64,000 bases of DNA from Hungatella effluvii (GCF_003201875.1 NZ_QJKD01000001.1:248001-312000), one strand, 5' to 3'. Positions 17,691 to 25,922 are shown, counted from the first letter of the stretch. The notes: a model not told the origin generated them from the sequence alone. Program-made: numbers and translations.

Positions 17691-19603
17691 TGTTCCACTA
17701 CCTTTTCTTCCTGTATCTGAAATGCTTCTACCAGAGGAATTTTTCTCTGGCTCTTCACATCGAACATACCCTGATCGCTTAACTTGAGCTCCGGAGACAC
17801 CAGAAGAGACAGTGTCGAAATGGACATAATGACATTGTTGTTCACATAGCCCATTCGCTCGATCTCTCCCCTCACAGCCCTGATCTCTGCCGCCAGCTCC
17901 GGAAGGCTCTTATCGGATATAATTCCACCCACCGGCAGTTCTGCCGCCGCTGTCACTCTGCCGCTGCTCGCCGTCACATAGCCGCCCTGCATATGCACCA
18001 CCTCATTCTGTGCCAGAACCATATCTTCCACAGAATTCCCCAGCACCAGCAGATTATGGCTGTCATGGGACCACGTAGTCGCCACGGCCCCTTTCTGCTC
18101 CAGCGCGTGTTCCACGAATCCCCACGAGACATTTCCATTTTTCCCATATCTCTCGAAAACAGCTGCCAGGCACAGCCCCGCCTCCTGCCAGCAAAGGTTT
18201 CCGTCCTGTACAGGGATTTCTCTCTGAACATGCTTCGCCCTGGTTCCAAAGGTCTGGATCTGCATCACATTCACCACAGCGGTTCCAGACAGGTTTGATA
18301 CCTCACTCCCGCTTGGCTTCCCGGACAAAGCCTCTTCCCCGCACTCATTCCGGCACGCTTCCTTTCGGCACTCTTCCTTCCGGTACTCTTCCTTCCGACA
18401 CTCTTCCTTCTGGTACTCTTCCTTCCAGAAATCATCAACTGGCAATATAAAATCCGATGCCAGGGCCAGCCTGCACTTCACCGAACTGTAAAAATGATCA
18501 GGAAACCTTTTTTTCAGACTGTTTTCCAGGACCTCCGCCGCCGCGTCCATACAGCGCTTTCCGTCTTTAAAAACCGCTTCCGGCACAAAGCTTTCCAGGT
18601 CGGGAAGAACGACGAAATCCGCCTTCTTCCCCGGCGCGATGATTCCCCTGTCATCGAGATGCATTCTCCTGGCCGGAGTAAATGTAGCCAGATAAATTGC
18701 TTTCTCTGCCGGCATCCCCTTCTCCACAGCCAGCCTGACAATCCGGTTCAAGTGTCCTTCCATCAACCGGTCAGGCATTGTGTCATCGGTTACCAGTGCA
18801 ATATTTTCATAGAGCTGCTTCCGTTTTACCACTTCCACAACTTCCTCTTTCAAAGATTTCTCCTGCAATTCCAGAAACATCCCCATATCTGTCTTCTCCA
18901 GGACCGATTCTGCCGTCTGTTCCGTATGATCCGCATCCACGCCCGCTCTGATAAACGCCGCTAAATCTCCGCCCGACAGCCCCGGACAATGCCCTTCAAT
19001 TCTGACTTTTCTGCCGCATTCCCCGCAGACTTCCAGAAATCTTTTACTCTTTGTATCCCCTTCCGCCACCAGATCTTTAAAGTTCATCACTTCCCCGAGA
19101 CAAACCACCCGCTCATCCCGCAGAAGCTCCCGAAGTTCCTTTTCCCCAAACTCTGCCCCTGATGTCTCCATCTCTGTTCTGGTAGCCGGAACACTGGACG
19201 GAATACCATAAAAAATATCCAGCTCCGTCTCCTGTTCCATAAAACTTAAAATCCCTTCGAGTCCAAACACATTGGCAATCTCATGAGGATCCGCCACCAC
19301 AGTTGTGACTCCAAACGGCACCACGGCCCGTGAAAATTCCTCCGGATACGTCATCGAGCTTTCCACATGCATATGAATGTCCACCAACCCGGGAATCACA
19401 AACTTTCCGGTCCCATCAAAGACCGACTCCGCTTCCCATTCCCCGCGCCGTGCTCCCACCCGCTGCTCCGAATCTCCCACAAAATCAGAAACAGGAGAAA
19501 CGTCAAAAAACTTTCCTCCTGTCACTGCAATATTCATTCGTTCAAAGCACTGCCTGAAAGTCCGATAAACCCAGGCATTCTCTATCACCAGATCCACTTT
19601 CAC
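17687..19603 (-). CDS. ade: Adenine deaminase
   Basis: Converts adenine to hypoxanthine and ammonia, using metal. Signature blocks are DIHMHVESSMTYPEEFSRAV with the first metal ligands, VVADPHEIANVFG, RIEGHCPGLSG, VTDDTMPDRLMEGHLN and the C-terminal domain with ATTWSHDSHNLLVLG. The frame extends to a TTG at 19636, but GAAGGAGG lies at 19611-19618 and points to a GTG start at 19603 (or 19609). At ~640 residues it is longer than the usual 570-600. The excess is a low-complexity EEYRKEECRKE tract between the two catalytic domains, encoded by tandem 15-bp repeats (18355-18430). Coupled to the downstream amidohydrolase by a 4-base overlap. Confidence 0.93.
   Translation of the reverse strand: MKVDLVIENAWVYRTFRQCFERMNIAVTGGKFFDVSPVSDFVGDSEQRVGARRGEWEAESVFDGTGKFVIPGLVDIHMHVESSMTYPEEFSRAVVPFGVTTVVADPHEIANVFGLEGILSFMEQETELDIFYGIPSSVPATRTEMETSGAEFGEKELRELLRDERVVCLGEVMNFKDLVAEGDTKSKRFLEVCGECGRKVRIEGHCPGLSGGDLAAFIRAGVDADHTEQTAESVLEKTDMGMFLELQEKSLKEEVVEVVKRKQLYENIALVTDDTMPDRLMEGHLNRIVRLAVEKGMPAEKAIYLATFTPARRMHLDDRGIIAPGKKADFVVLPDLESFVPEAVFKDGKRCMDAAAEVLENSLKKRFPDHFYSSVKCRLALASDFILPVDDFWKEEYQKEECRKEEYRKEECRKEACRNECGEEALSGKPSGSEVSNLSGTAVVNVMQIQTFGTRAKHVQREIPVQDGNLCWQEAGLCLAAVFERYGKNGNVSWGFVEHALEQKGAVATTWSHDSHNLLVLGNSVEDMVLAQNEVVHMQGGYVTASSGRVTAAAELPVGGIISDKSLPELAAEIRAVRGEIERMGYVNNNVIMSISTLSLLVSPELKLSDQGMFDVKSQRKIPLVEAFQIQEEKVVEQ
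18355..18430 (-). repeat. 15-bp tandem repeat inside ade
   Basis: About five copies of a unit encoding (E/R)KEE(C/Y) are arranged head to tail in frame. The tract links the amidohydrolase domain to the C-terminal domain and is rich in Glu, Lys, Arg and Cys. Confidence 0.8.
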
Positions 19604-19850
19604 AACCACAACACCTCCTTCATTCCCGTTAGCCAAAGTTCTCCAATTATCCCGCTTTTACTCCTCAGCCCACTTTTTAATTTCCTTCTCTCTGTTTATC
19701 CGGCTTTTTTACAGCCTCGTTATCTTTCAAATCCTTTATCTCATCTTTTTTTAATTTCTTTTTGTCTCTTTATCTTATCCCTTTTCTTATCACTTTCTTC
19801 TCATCAGTATCTCCGCCGTCCGCCATCTCCTACAGATCCCCTTCGTTCAC

Positions 19851-20204
19851 AAATTTCTAATGCCGCCTGCCCCAGCGGACTTTTCACAGCCTCGCCGGAA
19901 AGCGGGCGTGGGAGACGCGGGCAGAGAACGGGCGTTTTGCGTATGCGGGTCGATGTGTCTTAGCCTGGAGAAGTGCCGGAGCAGGGGGCTGCGGAGGGCA
20001 TACAGGGCCCAGAGCAGAGCGGACACGGAGGAGAAGCCATCAGGGCTTCTCCGTAGTTTCCGCGGTCCCCCTGCGGAGGTACTTCTCCAGGCTTAGACAC
20101 ATCCCCCGCAGGAGCTTAGCCCGTGCCCTGCCCGCGTCTCCCGCGCCCGTTTTCCTCAACCCCTTCGCAAAGTCCGCGCCCCCTTGCCATCACCAAAAAT
20201 TTCT
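19851..20204. repeat. ~300-bp giant GC-rich palindrome with flanking direct repeat
   Basis: Nested arms pair across a centre near 20040: GCGGACTTT (19875) with AAAGTCCGC (20169); 22 bases at 19903-19924 with 20128-20149 (one mismatch); 23 bases at 19952-19974 with 20081-20103 (one mismatch); and a central hairpin 20025-20054. The whole block is flanked by the 8-bp direct repeat AAATTTCT at 19851-19858 and 20197-20204, like a target-site duplication. It is much richer in G+C than the flanking DNA and has no convincing gene. A non-autonomous mobile element or a large structured RNA fits best. It lies between the PotD-like gene and ade. Confidence 0.75.
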
Positions 20205-20207
20205 GAA

Positions 20208-21263
20208 CTAAGAATTAATAATCCGATTCCACTGATCAATCCACTCTCCCAATATCGGATTCACAAACGAATAATCAATCACCTTTGCGTTCTCCGCCGC
20301 ATCGCCATACGTCATATTTGCGGACTCTTCCTCTGTAAATGCTACCTGGTTATTTGTAGGCGCCTCATTCAGCGCTTTTCCTGTCTTGGTCTGGAGTTCC
20401 TGGCTCAGTCTGTAATTGATGTACTCATAAGCCAGTTCCTTATTTTTCGAGTTCTTCGTAATGCTGATCGTATTAAAGTTCGCATATGTCACATCAGGAG
20501 TCACGTAGACGAGGCTCTGATCCGCCGCCTGAATCGTCGGCACGCCGAAATCACCAACAATGGCCGCAGAAATTTCTCCGGATGTAAACATATTAATCAG
20601 GTCCGAAGACTTCGCATACGTCTTCACGATATTCGGTTTCAGTTCCTTAAGCGCTTCAAAGGCCGCGGCTCCCTGATCTGCTGTCACGTCCGCCCCTTTG
20701 TAATCACTGGCCATATACACCATGGCCGGTCCAAAGGTTGTAGTGATATCCGGTATGGCGATCCGTCCCTCGAGTCTCGCATCCCAAAGGTCATCAAAAC
20801 TCTTAATCTCAAATCCCACATCCTCCGGATTGTACATGATACCGATGCTGTTGATGGTATAAGCGACACCCTGTCCCGCTTCCGCCATCTTCTTCGCAGC
20901 GCCGATCAAATACTTGCTGTTTTCAATTTTGCTTAAGTCGATTGGCTCAAATAAGCCTTCCTCGATTCCCTTCGCTGTCATGGCCTGAGACAGCTCGATC
21001 ACATCAATGACCGTTTCCGAGTCTGCTGACAATTTTGTATAACGTTCATTGGTGCTTCCTGTCTCCGTTACAATTTTGCAGCCAAATTCGTCCTCGAACG
21101 GCTTATAGACTTCCTCCTCGGATATATCCTCGCTGAGTCCATAAGTGGAGAGAATCAGTTTCTTCATACCCTCGTCATTTTTTCCGCCCTCTGCAGAGTT
21201 GGAGCTTCCACAACCAGTAAGCGCCAGTGCTGCGCAAAGAGACAATGCAATGATTTTCTTCAT
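20208..21263 (-). CDS. PotD-like solute-binding lipoprotein
   Basis: A 351-residue extracellular binding protein. The N-terminus is a lipoprotein signal peptide with lipobox LTGC at Cys18. The mature part has the spermidine/putrescine-binding-protein pattern (VIELSQAMTAKGIEEGLFEPID; YTINSIGIMYNPEDVGFE). It is the last gene of a transporter operon ordered permease, permease, ATPase, binding protein. A 151-bp repeat element separates it from the ATPase gene. Polyamine uptake is the family default; another small cation or amine remains possible. Confidence 0.88.
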   Translation of the reverse strand: MKKIIALSLCAALALTGCGSSNSAEGGKNDEGMKKLILSTYGLSEDISEEEVYKPFEDEFGCKIVTETGSTNERYTKLSADSETVIDVIELSQAMTAKGIEEGLFEPIDLSKIENSKYLIGAAKKMAEAGQGVAYTINSIGIMYNPEDVGFEIKSFDDLWDARLEGRIAIPDITTTFGPAMVYMASDYKGADVTADQGAAAFEALKELKPNIVKTYAKSSDLINMFTSGEISAAIVGDFGVPTIQAADQSLVYVTPDVTYANFNTISITKNSKNKELAYEYINYRLSQELQTKTGKALNEAPTNNQVAFTEEESANMTYGDAAENAKVIDYSFVNPILGEWIDQWNRIINS

Positions 21264-21301
21264 AATAATAGTACCTCACTTTTCTCAATTATTTATTTAC
21301 T

Positions 21302-21452
21302 GTAACAGTTCAGACGGCGGGAAAATTGGCGCAGGAAGCAGCGTCAAGCTCGCTTGTAAGCAGCTTTGTGTACCAATTTTCACATCGGATAAACATCCGA
21401 TGCTTCTTGACCGGATTTTTCGGTCAAGAAGATGATCCGTCTGAATTGTTAC
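21302..21452. repeat. 151-bp inverted-repeat element, copy 1
   Basis: Begins GTAACAGTTCAGACGG and ends CCGTCTGAATTGTTAC: 16-bp terminal inverted repeats with one mismatch. Inside are hairpins CATCGGAT-AAAC-ATCCGATG (21383-21402) and CTTCTTGACCG / CGGTCAAGAAG (21403-21431). A second copy of the same length, in opposite orientation, lies at 51800-51950 with clearly high identity along its whole length. Here the element supplies the last nine codons and stop of the ABC ATPase gene. It encodes no protein. It looks like a miniature inverted-repeat element. Confidence 0.88.
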
Positions 21453-22497
21453 CGTTTACTAAAATCAGTTTTTCTTCCGGCAGGTACAGGCGAACCATCT
21501 GGCCCTCTTCATACGATTCATCCGCTGTTCTGTTCACCAGAAATTTTCCGGCTGCGGTATTTACCTCATACTGATAGCTCTTTCCCAAAAAGGTGCGCAC
21601 TCCCACAGTTCCTGCCAGCACATTTACGGTCCTGTCTTCTGTATCCACCAGAATATCTTCCGGTCTGATCGTTCCGGTAACCGTTTCTTCCGACGGAACC
21701 GTACCATGAGCCGTCTTCACGGAAAATGCCTCCCCGCCGTCTGTCCGGTAAATATCCCCGCCCTTATGAAGCGTAAGGAAATTCTCAAAACCGATAAACC
21801 TCGCCACAAACTCCGTCTCCGGCCTGCTGTAAATGTGCTCCGGTGTGTCATACTGTTCGATCACACCGCGGTTCATAACAGCTACCTTATCTGAGATGGA
21901 GAAGCACTCCTCCTGGTCATGGGTGACGAACAGAGTGGTGATTCCCAACTGCTTCTGAATCCGTTTGATCTCCATTCTCATATTGATGCGCAGCTTGGCA
22001 TCTAAGTTGCTGAGCGGCTCATCGAGCAGCAAAAGCTTTGGCTCGATCACCAGCGCCCTGGCAAGAGCGACTCTCTGCCGCTGTCCGCCGGACATCTGCT
22101 GCGGAAAACGGTTCGCGAATTCCGTGAGTCCGCACACTTCAAGGATGTTCTTCACCTTTTTGTCCATTTCCGCCTTGTCCAGCTTCCTGATTTTCAAACC
22201 GAACGCTACATTATCATAGACTGACAAATGAGGAAACAGCGCATAACTCTGAAATACGATACCGAAATTTCTCTTATGCACCGGCACCTTTGTTAAATCA
22301 GTTCCATCCAGAGAGAAGATTCCGCCCTGCGGTTCAATAAATCCGGCCACCACCCGGAGCGTCGTCGTCTTGCCGCAGCCGCTAGGGCCTAAGAGAGATA
22401 CCAGTTCGCCCTCCTCTACCTCCAGATTCAGTCCCTTTAAAACCTGTTTTTTCTTATCATAACAGACATCAATATCCTTAAGTGTCATAAATGCCAT
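21424..22497 (-). CDS. PotA-like ABC transporter ATP-binding protein
   Basis: A 357-residue ATPase that powers import through the neighbouring permeases. Walker A LGPSGCGKTTT (residues ~34-44), Q-loop FQSYALFPH, signature LSGGQRQRVALARAL, Walker B LLLLDEPLSNLD, the H-loop FVTHDQEE, and a C-terminal TOBE-like domain (from ~residue 280). The last residues, NNSDGSSS, are encoded by the inverted-repeat element that starts inside the gene, so the native C-terminus was probably replaced. AGGAGG precedes the ATG. Confidence 0.95.
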   Translation of the reverse strand: MAFMTLKDIDVCYDKKKQVLKGLNLEVEEGELVSLLGPSGCGKTTTLRVVAGFIEPQGGIFSLDGTDLTKVPVHKRNFGIVFQSYALFPHLSVYDNVAFGLKIRKLDKAEMDKKVKNILEVCGLTEFANRFPQQMSGGQRQRVALARALVIEPKLLLLDEPLSNLDAKLRINMRMEIKRIQKQLGITTLFVTHDQEECFSISDKVAVMNRGVIEQYDTPEHIYSRPETEFVARFIGFENFLTLHKGGDIYRTDGGEAFSVKTAHGTVPSEETVTGTIRPEDILVDTEDRTVNVLAGTVGVRTFLGKSYQYEVNTAAGKFLVNRTADESYEEGQMVRLYLPEEKLILVNGNNSDGSSS

Positions 22498-22552
22498 CGT
22501 TTTTTCCTCCTCATTATAAGCACTCCGCGTGCCCCGCTTTCCTGCTGCCCTG

Positions 22553-23335
22553 CTACTTTGTCAGCGCAGCGATTCCCAGCGTCTTATCTACAATTACCAT
22601 AATGATGACCGTGGCCGCCATTAAAAGCACAGATACCGCCGATACGGTCGGGTCATAATTATATTCGATATAATTCATCAGGGTTGCCGGGAACGTGGAT
22701 ACCCCCGGACCGGAAAGAAACATGGATACCGGAATATTATTGAAGGAATTGATAAACGCAAGCATAAAGGCCGCAGAAATTCCCGACGTGATATTCGGAA
22801 GCACCACCTTGAAAAATGCGGAAATCTTGCCGCAGCCCAGGCTCCACGCTGCTTCCTCCACCGAGAAATCAAACTGATCCAGACTCGATCCTACCACCCG
22901 GATCACATATGGAAGCGTCACCATGAAATGGCCTGCCAGAAGTCCCGCATACACCGGAATTCTCAACGACAGCACAAGAAACTGGTAAAGCACAAAACCG
23001 ATGACAATACCCGGAACAATGGTAGGCGACAGGAACACCGACTTTAAGATCCCTTTTCCCTTCATCCCGGATCTGGCCAGCGCGTAGGCCGCCGGAATTC
23101 CCACCAGAAGAGCGATAAAGGTAGCCAGAAACGCAATCTCCAGGCTCGTTAAAAACGATTTCCGGAAGGATTTCAGAGAGAAGACATTGAGAAACCATTT
23201 CATGGAAAATGACTCAATCGGAAAAGTTATGGCATTTCCCCCGCCAAACGCCGTCACGGTGATGATGATGAGCGGTATAATCAGAAATGCAAATACCAGC
23301 ACCGCAAAAATCGTGAGCAGTTTATTCTTACGCAT
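22553..23335 (-). CDS. PotC-like ABC permease
   Basis: About 260 residues with six hydrophobic segments and the inner-membrane permease EAA loop VEEAAWSLGCGKISAFFKVVLPNI. The start at 23335 is preceded by GAGGAGG; a longer frame to 23392 would intrude further into the upstream gene. It overlaps the PotB-like gene by eight bases. It forms the transmembrane channel with that permease. Confidence 0.92.
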   Translation of the reverse strand: MRKNKLLTIFAVLVFAFLIIPLIIITVTAFGGGNAITFPIESFSMKWFLNVFSLKSFRKSFLTSLEIAFLATFIALLVGIPAAYALARSGMKGKGILKSVFLSPTIVPGIVIGFVLYQFLVLSLRIPVYAGLLAGHFMVTLPYVIRVVGSSLDQFDFSVEEAAWSLGCGKISAFFKVVLPNITSGISAAFMLAFINSFNNIPVSMFLSGPGVSTFPATLMNYIEYNYDPTVSAVSVLLMAATVIIMVIVDKTLGIAALTK

Positions 23336-24161
23336 GGCTTCCTCCTCTTCTGTCCAGCCTGTTTGCCAGAGCGTTAAATCCTTTGATGACAATCAACGTC
23401 ACAATAATCATAATCAGGGATATGACCGCCGCTCCATTCCAGTCACCCACAGTCATGGCGCGCTGGTAAATAAAGGTCGACAGCACCATATTTTTATTGC
23501 CGCCCAGCAGCTGCGGTGTAGTATAGGCTGTCAGCGTTCCGGTAAACACAAGGATACCGCCTACAATAATTCCCGGAAGGCTCATGGGAAAAACAACCTT
23601 CAGAAACGCGGTAAACCGGTTGGCGCCCAGGCTCTGAGCGGCTTCCATCATATCGTCCCCAATGTTCTCCATGACACCAGCCACCGTAACGATCATCAAT
23701 GGAAGGAATAAGTAAACAGAACCGATGATAATGGCGAAATCGGTATATAATAATTTCACCGGTTTATCCGCAAATCCCGCGGCCATCAGAAATCGGTTCA
23801 TAATCCCATTGCTTCCCAGGATATTGATCCATGCGAAGCTTCGGATGACAGAATTTGTCATCATCGGGAAAATGGAAACTGCAAGAAGGATTCCCCGCCA
23901 TTTTCTGCCGCACCGGCTGATAAAATACGCGGTCGGAACACCTGCCGCCATACATGCCGCCGTCGTAATAACCGCCACCTTCACGGTCCTTGCGAATATC
24001 TTCAGATAATACTCGTCCAGGAAAAAGTCCACGTAAGAGCTTAACGGATACTCACCGGCAAAGAGCGTGGGGACCAGAACCTTCAAAAGCGGAAGAAACA
24101 GACACACCACCAGGATGACAAGTCCGGGCACCACCATAACAAATGCACTACTTTTCTTCAT
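23328..24161 (-). CDS. PotB-like ABC permease
   Basis: 277 residues, six predicted membrane helices, EAA loop MEAAQSLGANRFTAFLKVVFPMSLPG. The ATG at 24161 has GGAGAGG upstream; the longer frame to 24215 runs into a palindromic repeat and is unlikely. First gene of the PotB-PotC-PotA-PotD-like operon, transcribed from the promoter at 24312-24340. Confidence 0.92.
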   Translation of the reverse strand: MKKSSAFVMVVPGLVILVVCLFLPLLKVLVPTLFAGEYPLSSYVDFFLDEYYLKIFARTVKVAVITTAACMAAGVPTAYFISRCGRKWRGILLAVSIFPMMTNSVIRSFAWINILGSNGIMNRFLMAAGFADKPVKLLYTDFAIIIGSVYLFLPLMIVTVAGVMENIGDDMMEAAQSLGANRFTAFLKVVFPMSLPGIIVGGILVFTGTLTAYTTPQLLGGNKNMVLSTFIYQRAMTVGDWNGAAVISLIMIIVTLIVIKGFNALANRLDRRGGSHA

Positions 24162-24189
24162 CTCGACCTCTCCAAATTCATTTTTATTT

Positions 24190-24250
24190 CCGCGGGCAAC
24201 GAGCCGGGCGGGCATGCTTGCATGTCCATCCGGCGACTGCCGCGAGAGTC
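24190..24250. repeat. Short palindromic repeat, family 2, copy 1
   Basis: CCGCGGGCAACGAGCC at one end and GACTGCCGCGAGAGTC at the other, shared in order with 33118-33172. The ends can fold back through CCGCGG/CGCGAG-like pairs. It lies just before the ribosome binding site of an ABC permease gene. Confidence 0.6.
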
Positions 24251-24311
24251 ACCCCCGCAGCTTGCTGCGAGGCTTGACTTATTAGTTTAGTTAATCCAAC
24301 GATGTACATTT

Positions 24312-24340
24312 ATTATAAAATGTGATATACTGTACGTCAA
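24312..24340 (-). promoter_or_regulatory. Promoter of the Pot-like operon
   Basis: TTGACG, 17 bases, TATAAT on the minus strand. ACATTT/AAATGT arms overlap the -10 region and could be a LysR-type site, as the LysR gene is divergent 80 bases away. Confidence 0.75.
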
Positions 24341-24421
24341 ATACATATAATCTATAATTTTTATGCAGTAAAGCTATAATCCCCCATTGATCCATTTTCT
24401 TTCACCCAGGAGGAGTCCGCC

Positions 24422-25354
24422 ATGGAATTAAAAGAAGCCCGCTACATTCTCGCCATCGCCCGCCACAAGAGCATCAGCAAGGCGGCCGAGGCCCTGTTCA
24501 TCTCCCAGCCTTCCTTAAGTAAATATTTAAAAAATTTAGAGCAGCAGCTTGGAACCCGCCTGTTTGACCGGATTGGAAACGGCTACTTCCCTACCTATGT
24601 GGGCGAGCGCTATCTCCATTACGCGGAAAAAATCGTAGAATACGGCCTGGAATGGGATACAGAGCTTGATGATATTATGCACCAAAACCACGGCCGTTTA
24701 AACATTGCGATTCCGATCATGCTTGGCAACAGCATAATCGGCCCCACTCTGCCGCGTTTTCACAAACAATTTCCCCACGTAACGGTAAATATGATGGAAG
24801 AAGTCAATTTCGTCGCGGAGCACACCCTTAACGACCATACCGTGGATTTAACCTTCTATAATGTTCACGAATATCCCAGGGATTTAGATTATCAGATTCT
24901 TGGAAAGGAAGAGATGGTCCTTGTACTCTCCGCTTCCAGCTCCGCGGCCTCAAAGGCTGTGGAAAGAGAAGGCTTCAAATACCCATGGCTGGATTTACGG
25001 CTGCTTGCGGAAGAAGACTTCATCCTCCTCTATCCCGACCAGAATACAGGAGGCATCGCCCTGAAACTGTTTTCCGAATATGGAATGGAACCTCATATCC
25101 TGATGCACACCCGCAACAGCGAGATGTCCATCCGCCTGGCCATGGAAGGCATGGGCGCGGCCTTCGCACCGGAGAGCTATTACCATTATTTAAAGAAACA
25201 GTCCAGTTCTCCCTGTGCATGCTTTTCTATAGGAAATGAAAAAATCGAAAACACCCTGATCGCTGCTTATCAGAAAAACCGGTATCTGCCCCAGTATGCG
25301 AGGGTTTACCTGGATATGATACGGGAGTATTGTAAGGGAAATATTGTAAGGTAA
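24422..25354 (+). CDS. LysR family transcriptional regulator
   Basis: 310 residues with the standard N-terminal winged helix (MELKEARYILAIARHKSISK, AAEALFISQPSLSKYLKNLE) and a C-terminal substrate-binding domain with LPRFHKQFPHVTVNMME. AGGAGG precedes the ATG. Divergent from the PotABCD-like operon, which it probably regulates together with itself, as usual for LysR pairs. The coinducer is unknown. Confidence 0.92.
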   Translation: MELKEARYILAIARHKSISKAAEALFISQPSLSKYLKNLEQQLGTRLFDRIGNGYFPTYVGERYLHYAEKIVEYGLEWDTELDDIMHQNHGRLNIAIPIMLGNSIIGPTLPRFHKQFPHVTVNMMEEVNFVAEHTLNDHTVDLTFYNVHEYPRDLDYQILGKEEMVLVLSASSSAASKAVEREGFKYPWLDLRLLAEEDFILLYPDQNTGGIALKLFSEYGMEPHILMHTRNSEMSIRLAMEGMGAAFAPESYYHYLKKQSSSPCACFSIGNEKIENTLIAAYQKNRYLPQYARVYLDMIREYCKGNIVR

Positions 25355-25541
25355 ATATTGTAAAATAAAAAGAGAGAGCGATTCTTAAGAGTGGCAGATT
25401 TGGAATAACAGAGCAGAATTGACGAAGATTGGCGGGATGAGTATATTGGAATACGGCGATCGAAATAAATGAGGAGTAAATAATGTCGGAAAATGTCAAA
25501 AATCAAAAGGGGCTGCAATAAAAACTGCCATTGATTTTACC

Positions 25542-25572
25542 TTGTTTTTATGTTAAAACAACTTTGTATAAT
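25542..25572 (+). promoter_or_regulatory. Promoter of the small hydrophobic peptide
   Basis: TTGTTT and TATAAT separated by 19 bases; the -10 sits in the dyad TTGTATAATTGTACAA. Predicted start near 25579, leaving a ~58-nt leader. Confidence 0.55.
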
Positions 25573-25603
25573 TGTACAATGGTCAGAGGATAGTCTGATG
25601 GTT

Positions 25604-25625
25604 TCCTTCGGAAATATGCGAAGGA
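25604..25625 (+). promoter_or_regulatory. Hairpin sequestering the toxin ribosome binding site
   Basis: TCCTTCG and CGAAGGA form a perfect 7-bp stem with an 8-base loop. The 3' arm contains most of the AAGGAGG site of the peptide gene, so translation should be blocked until the stem opens. Confidence 0.7.
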
Positions 25626-25636
25626 GGATATGTGGT

Positions 25637-25720
25637 ATGAAAACACTTGAAGTGTTGACACTGGTGCTGGTTATCTTCACAACACTGACCTACATAGATA
25701 ATCGTCAGAATAGAAAATAG
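25637..25720 (+). CDS. 27-residue hydrophobic peptide, candidate type I toxin
   Basis: Starts MKTLEVLTLVLVIFTTLTYI and ends in a charged tail DNRQNRK. One membrane segment (about residues 5-20) followed by a short basic tail is the design of Fst/TxpA/holin-like toxins of Gram-positive bacteria, which damage the membrane. AAGGAGG at 25621 is nine bases from the ATG but buried in a hairpin. A 9-base sequence in the leader (25585-25593) is complementary to bases just after the stop, allowing 5'-3' folding of the mRNA. A convergent minus-strand promoter and terminator define an antisense RNA over the 3' end. Not a shadow: no gene lies opposite. Toxicity is inference. Confidence 0.7.
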   Translation: MKTLEVLTLVLVIFTTLTYIDNRQNRK

Positions 25721-25818
25721 CTATCCTCTATCACCAGTAGAGGATAGCTTGTAACTATAAATTACACAGTTATCCGAAGTTTTGATCATCAGACACCACA
25801 AATCTTTTGATCACTTCT
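25712..25818 (-). ncRNA. Candidate antisense RNA antitoxin
   Basis: Predicted from a -35/-10 pair at 25825-25853 and a terminator hairpin at 25719-25749 followed by ATTTTCT on the minus strand. About 105 nt long, it would be fully complementary to the 3' part of the toxin mRNA, whose own terminator lies beyond at 25835-25863. It also carries a second copy of the complement to the toxin leader repeat, as in par/Fst loci. Ends are estimates. Confidence 0.6.
25719..25749 (-). terminator. Perfect 12-bp hairpin, antisense terminator
   Basis: AGCTATCCTCTA and TAGAGGATAGCT around a 7-base loop, overlapping the last bases of the peptide stop codon. The T-rich tail is on the minus strand, so termination is mainly leftward. 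Confidence 0.7.
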
Positions 25819-25824
25819 AAGTAC

Positions 25825-25853
25825 ATTATACCCGAGGTACTTGTATTTTACAA
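25825..25853 (-). promoter_or_regulatory. Promoter of the antisense RNA
   Basis: TTGTAA, exactly 17 bases, TATAAT on the minus strand. It is placed within and beside the toxin terminator. Confidence 0.65.
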
Positions 25854-25863
25854 GTACCTTTTT
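25835..25863 (+). terminator. Terminator of the toxin mRNA
   Basis: A perfect 11-bp stem, AGGTACTTGTA with TACAAGTACCT, a TTT loop and a following T-run. Confidence 0.85.
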
Positions 25864-25893
25864 AGATTTTATCCATATTTTTACCGTTTCTGT

Positions 25894-25922
25894 TTTACTT
25901 ATGATACCTCCAGTGGTATGAT
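25894..25922 (+). promoter_or_regulatory. Possible promoter of the PanE-like gene
   Basis: TTTACT, 17 bases, TATGAT, ending 30 bases before the ATG. A short ATACC/GGTAT dyad lies between the boxes. Confidence 0.45.

Noticed and set aside
19637-20177. Several plus-strand frames across the giant palindrome as genes
   Set aside because: They read through the inverted arms, lack ribosome sites and have unlikely composition.
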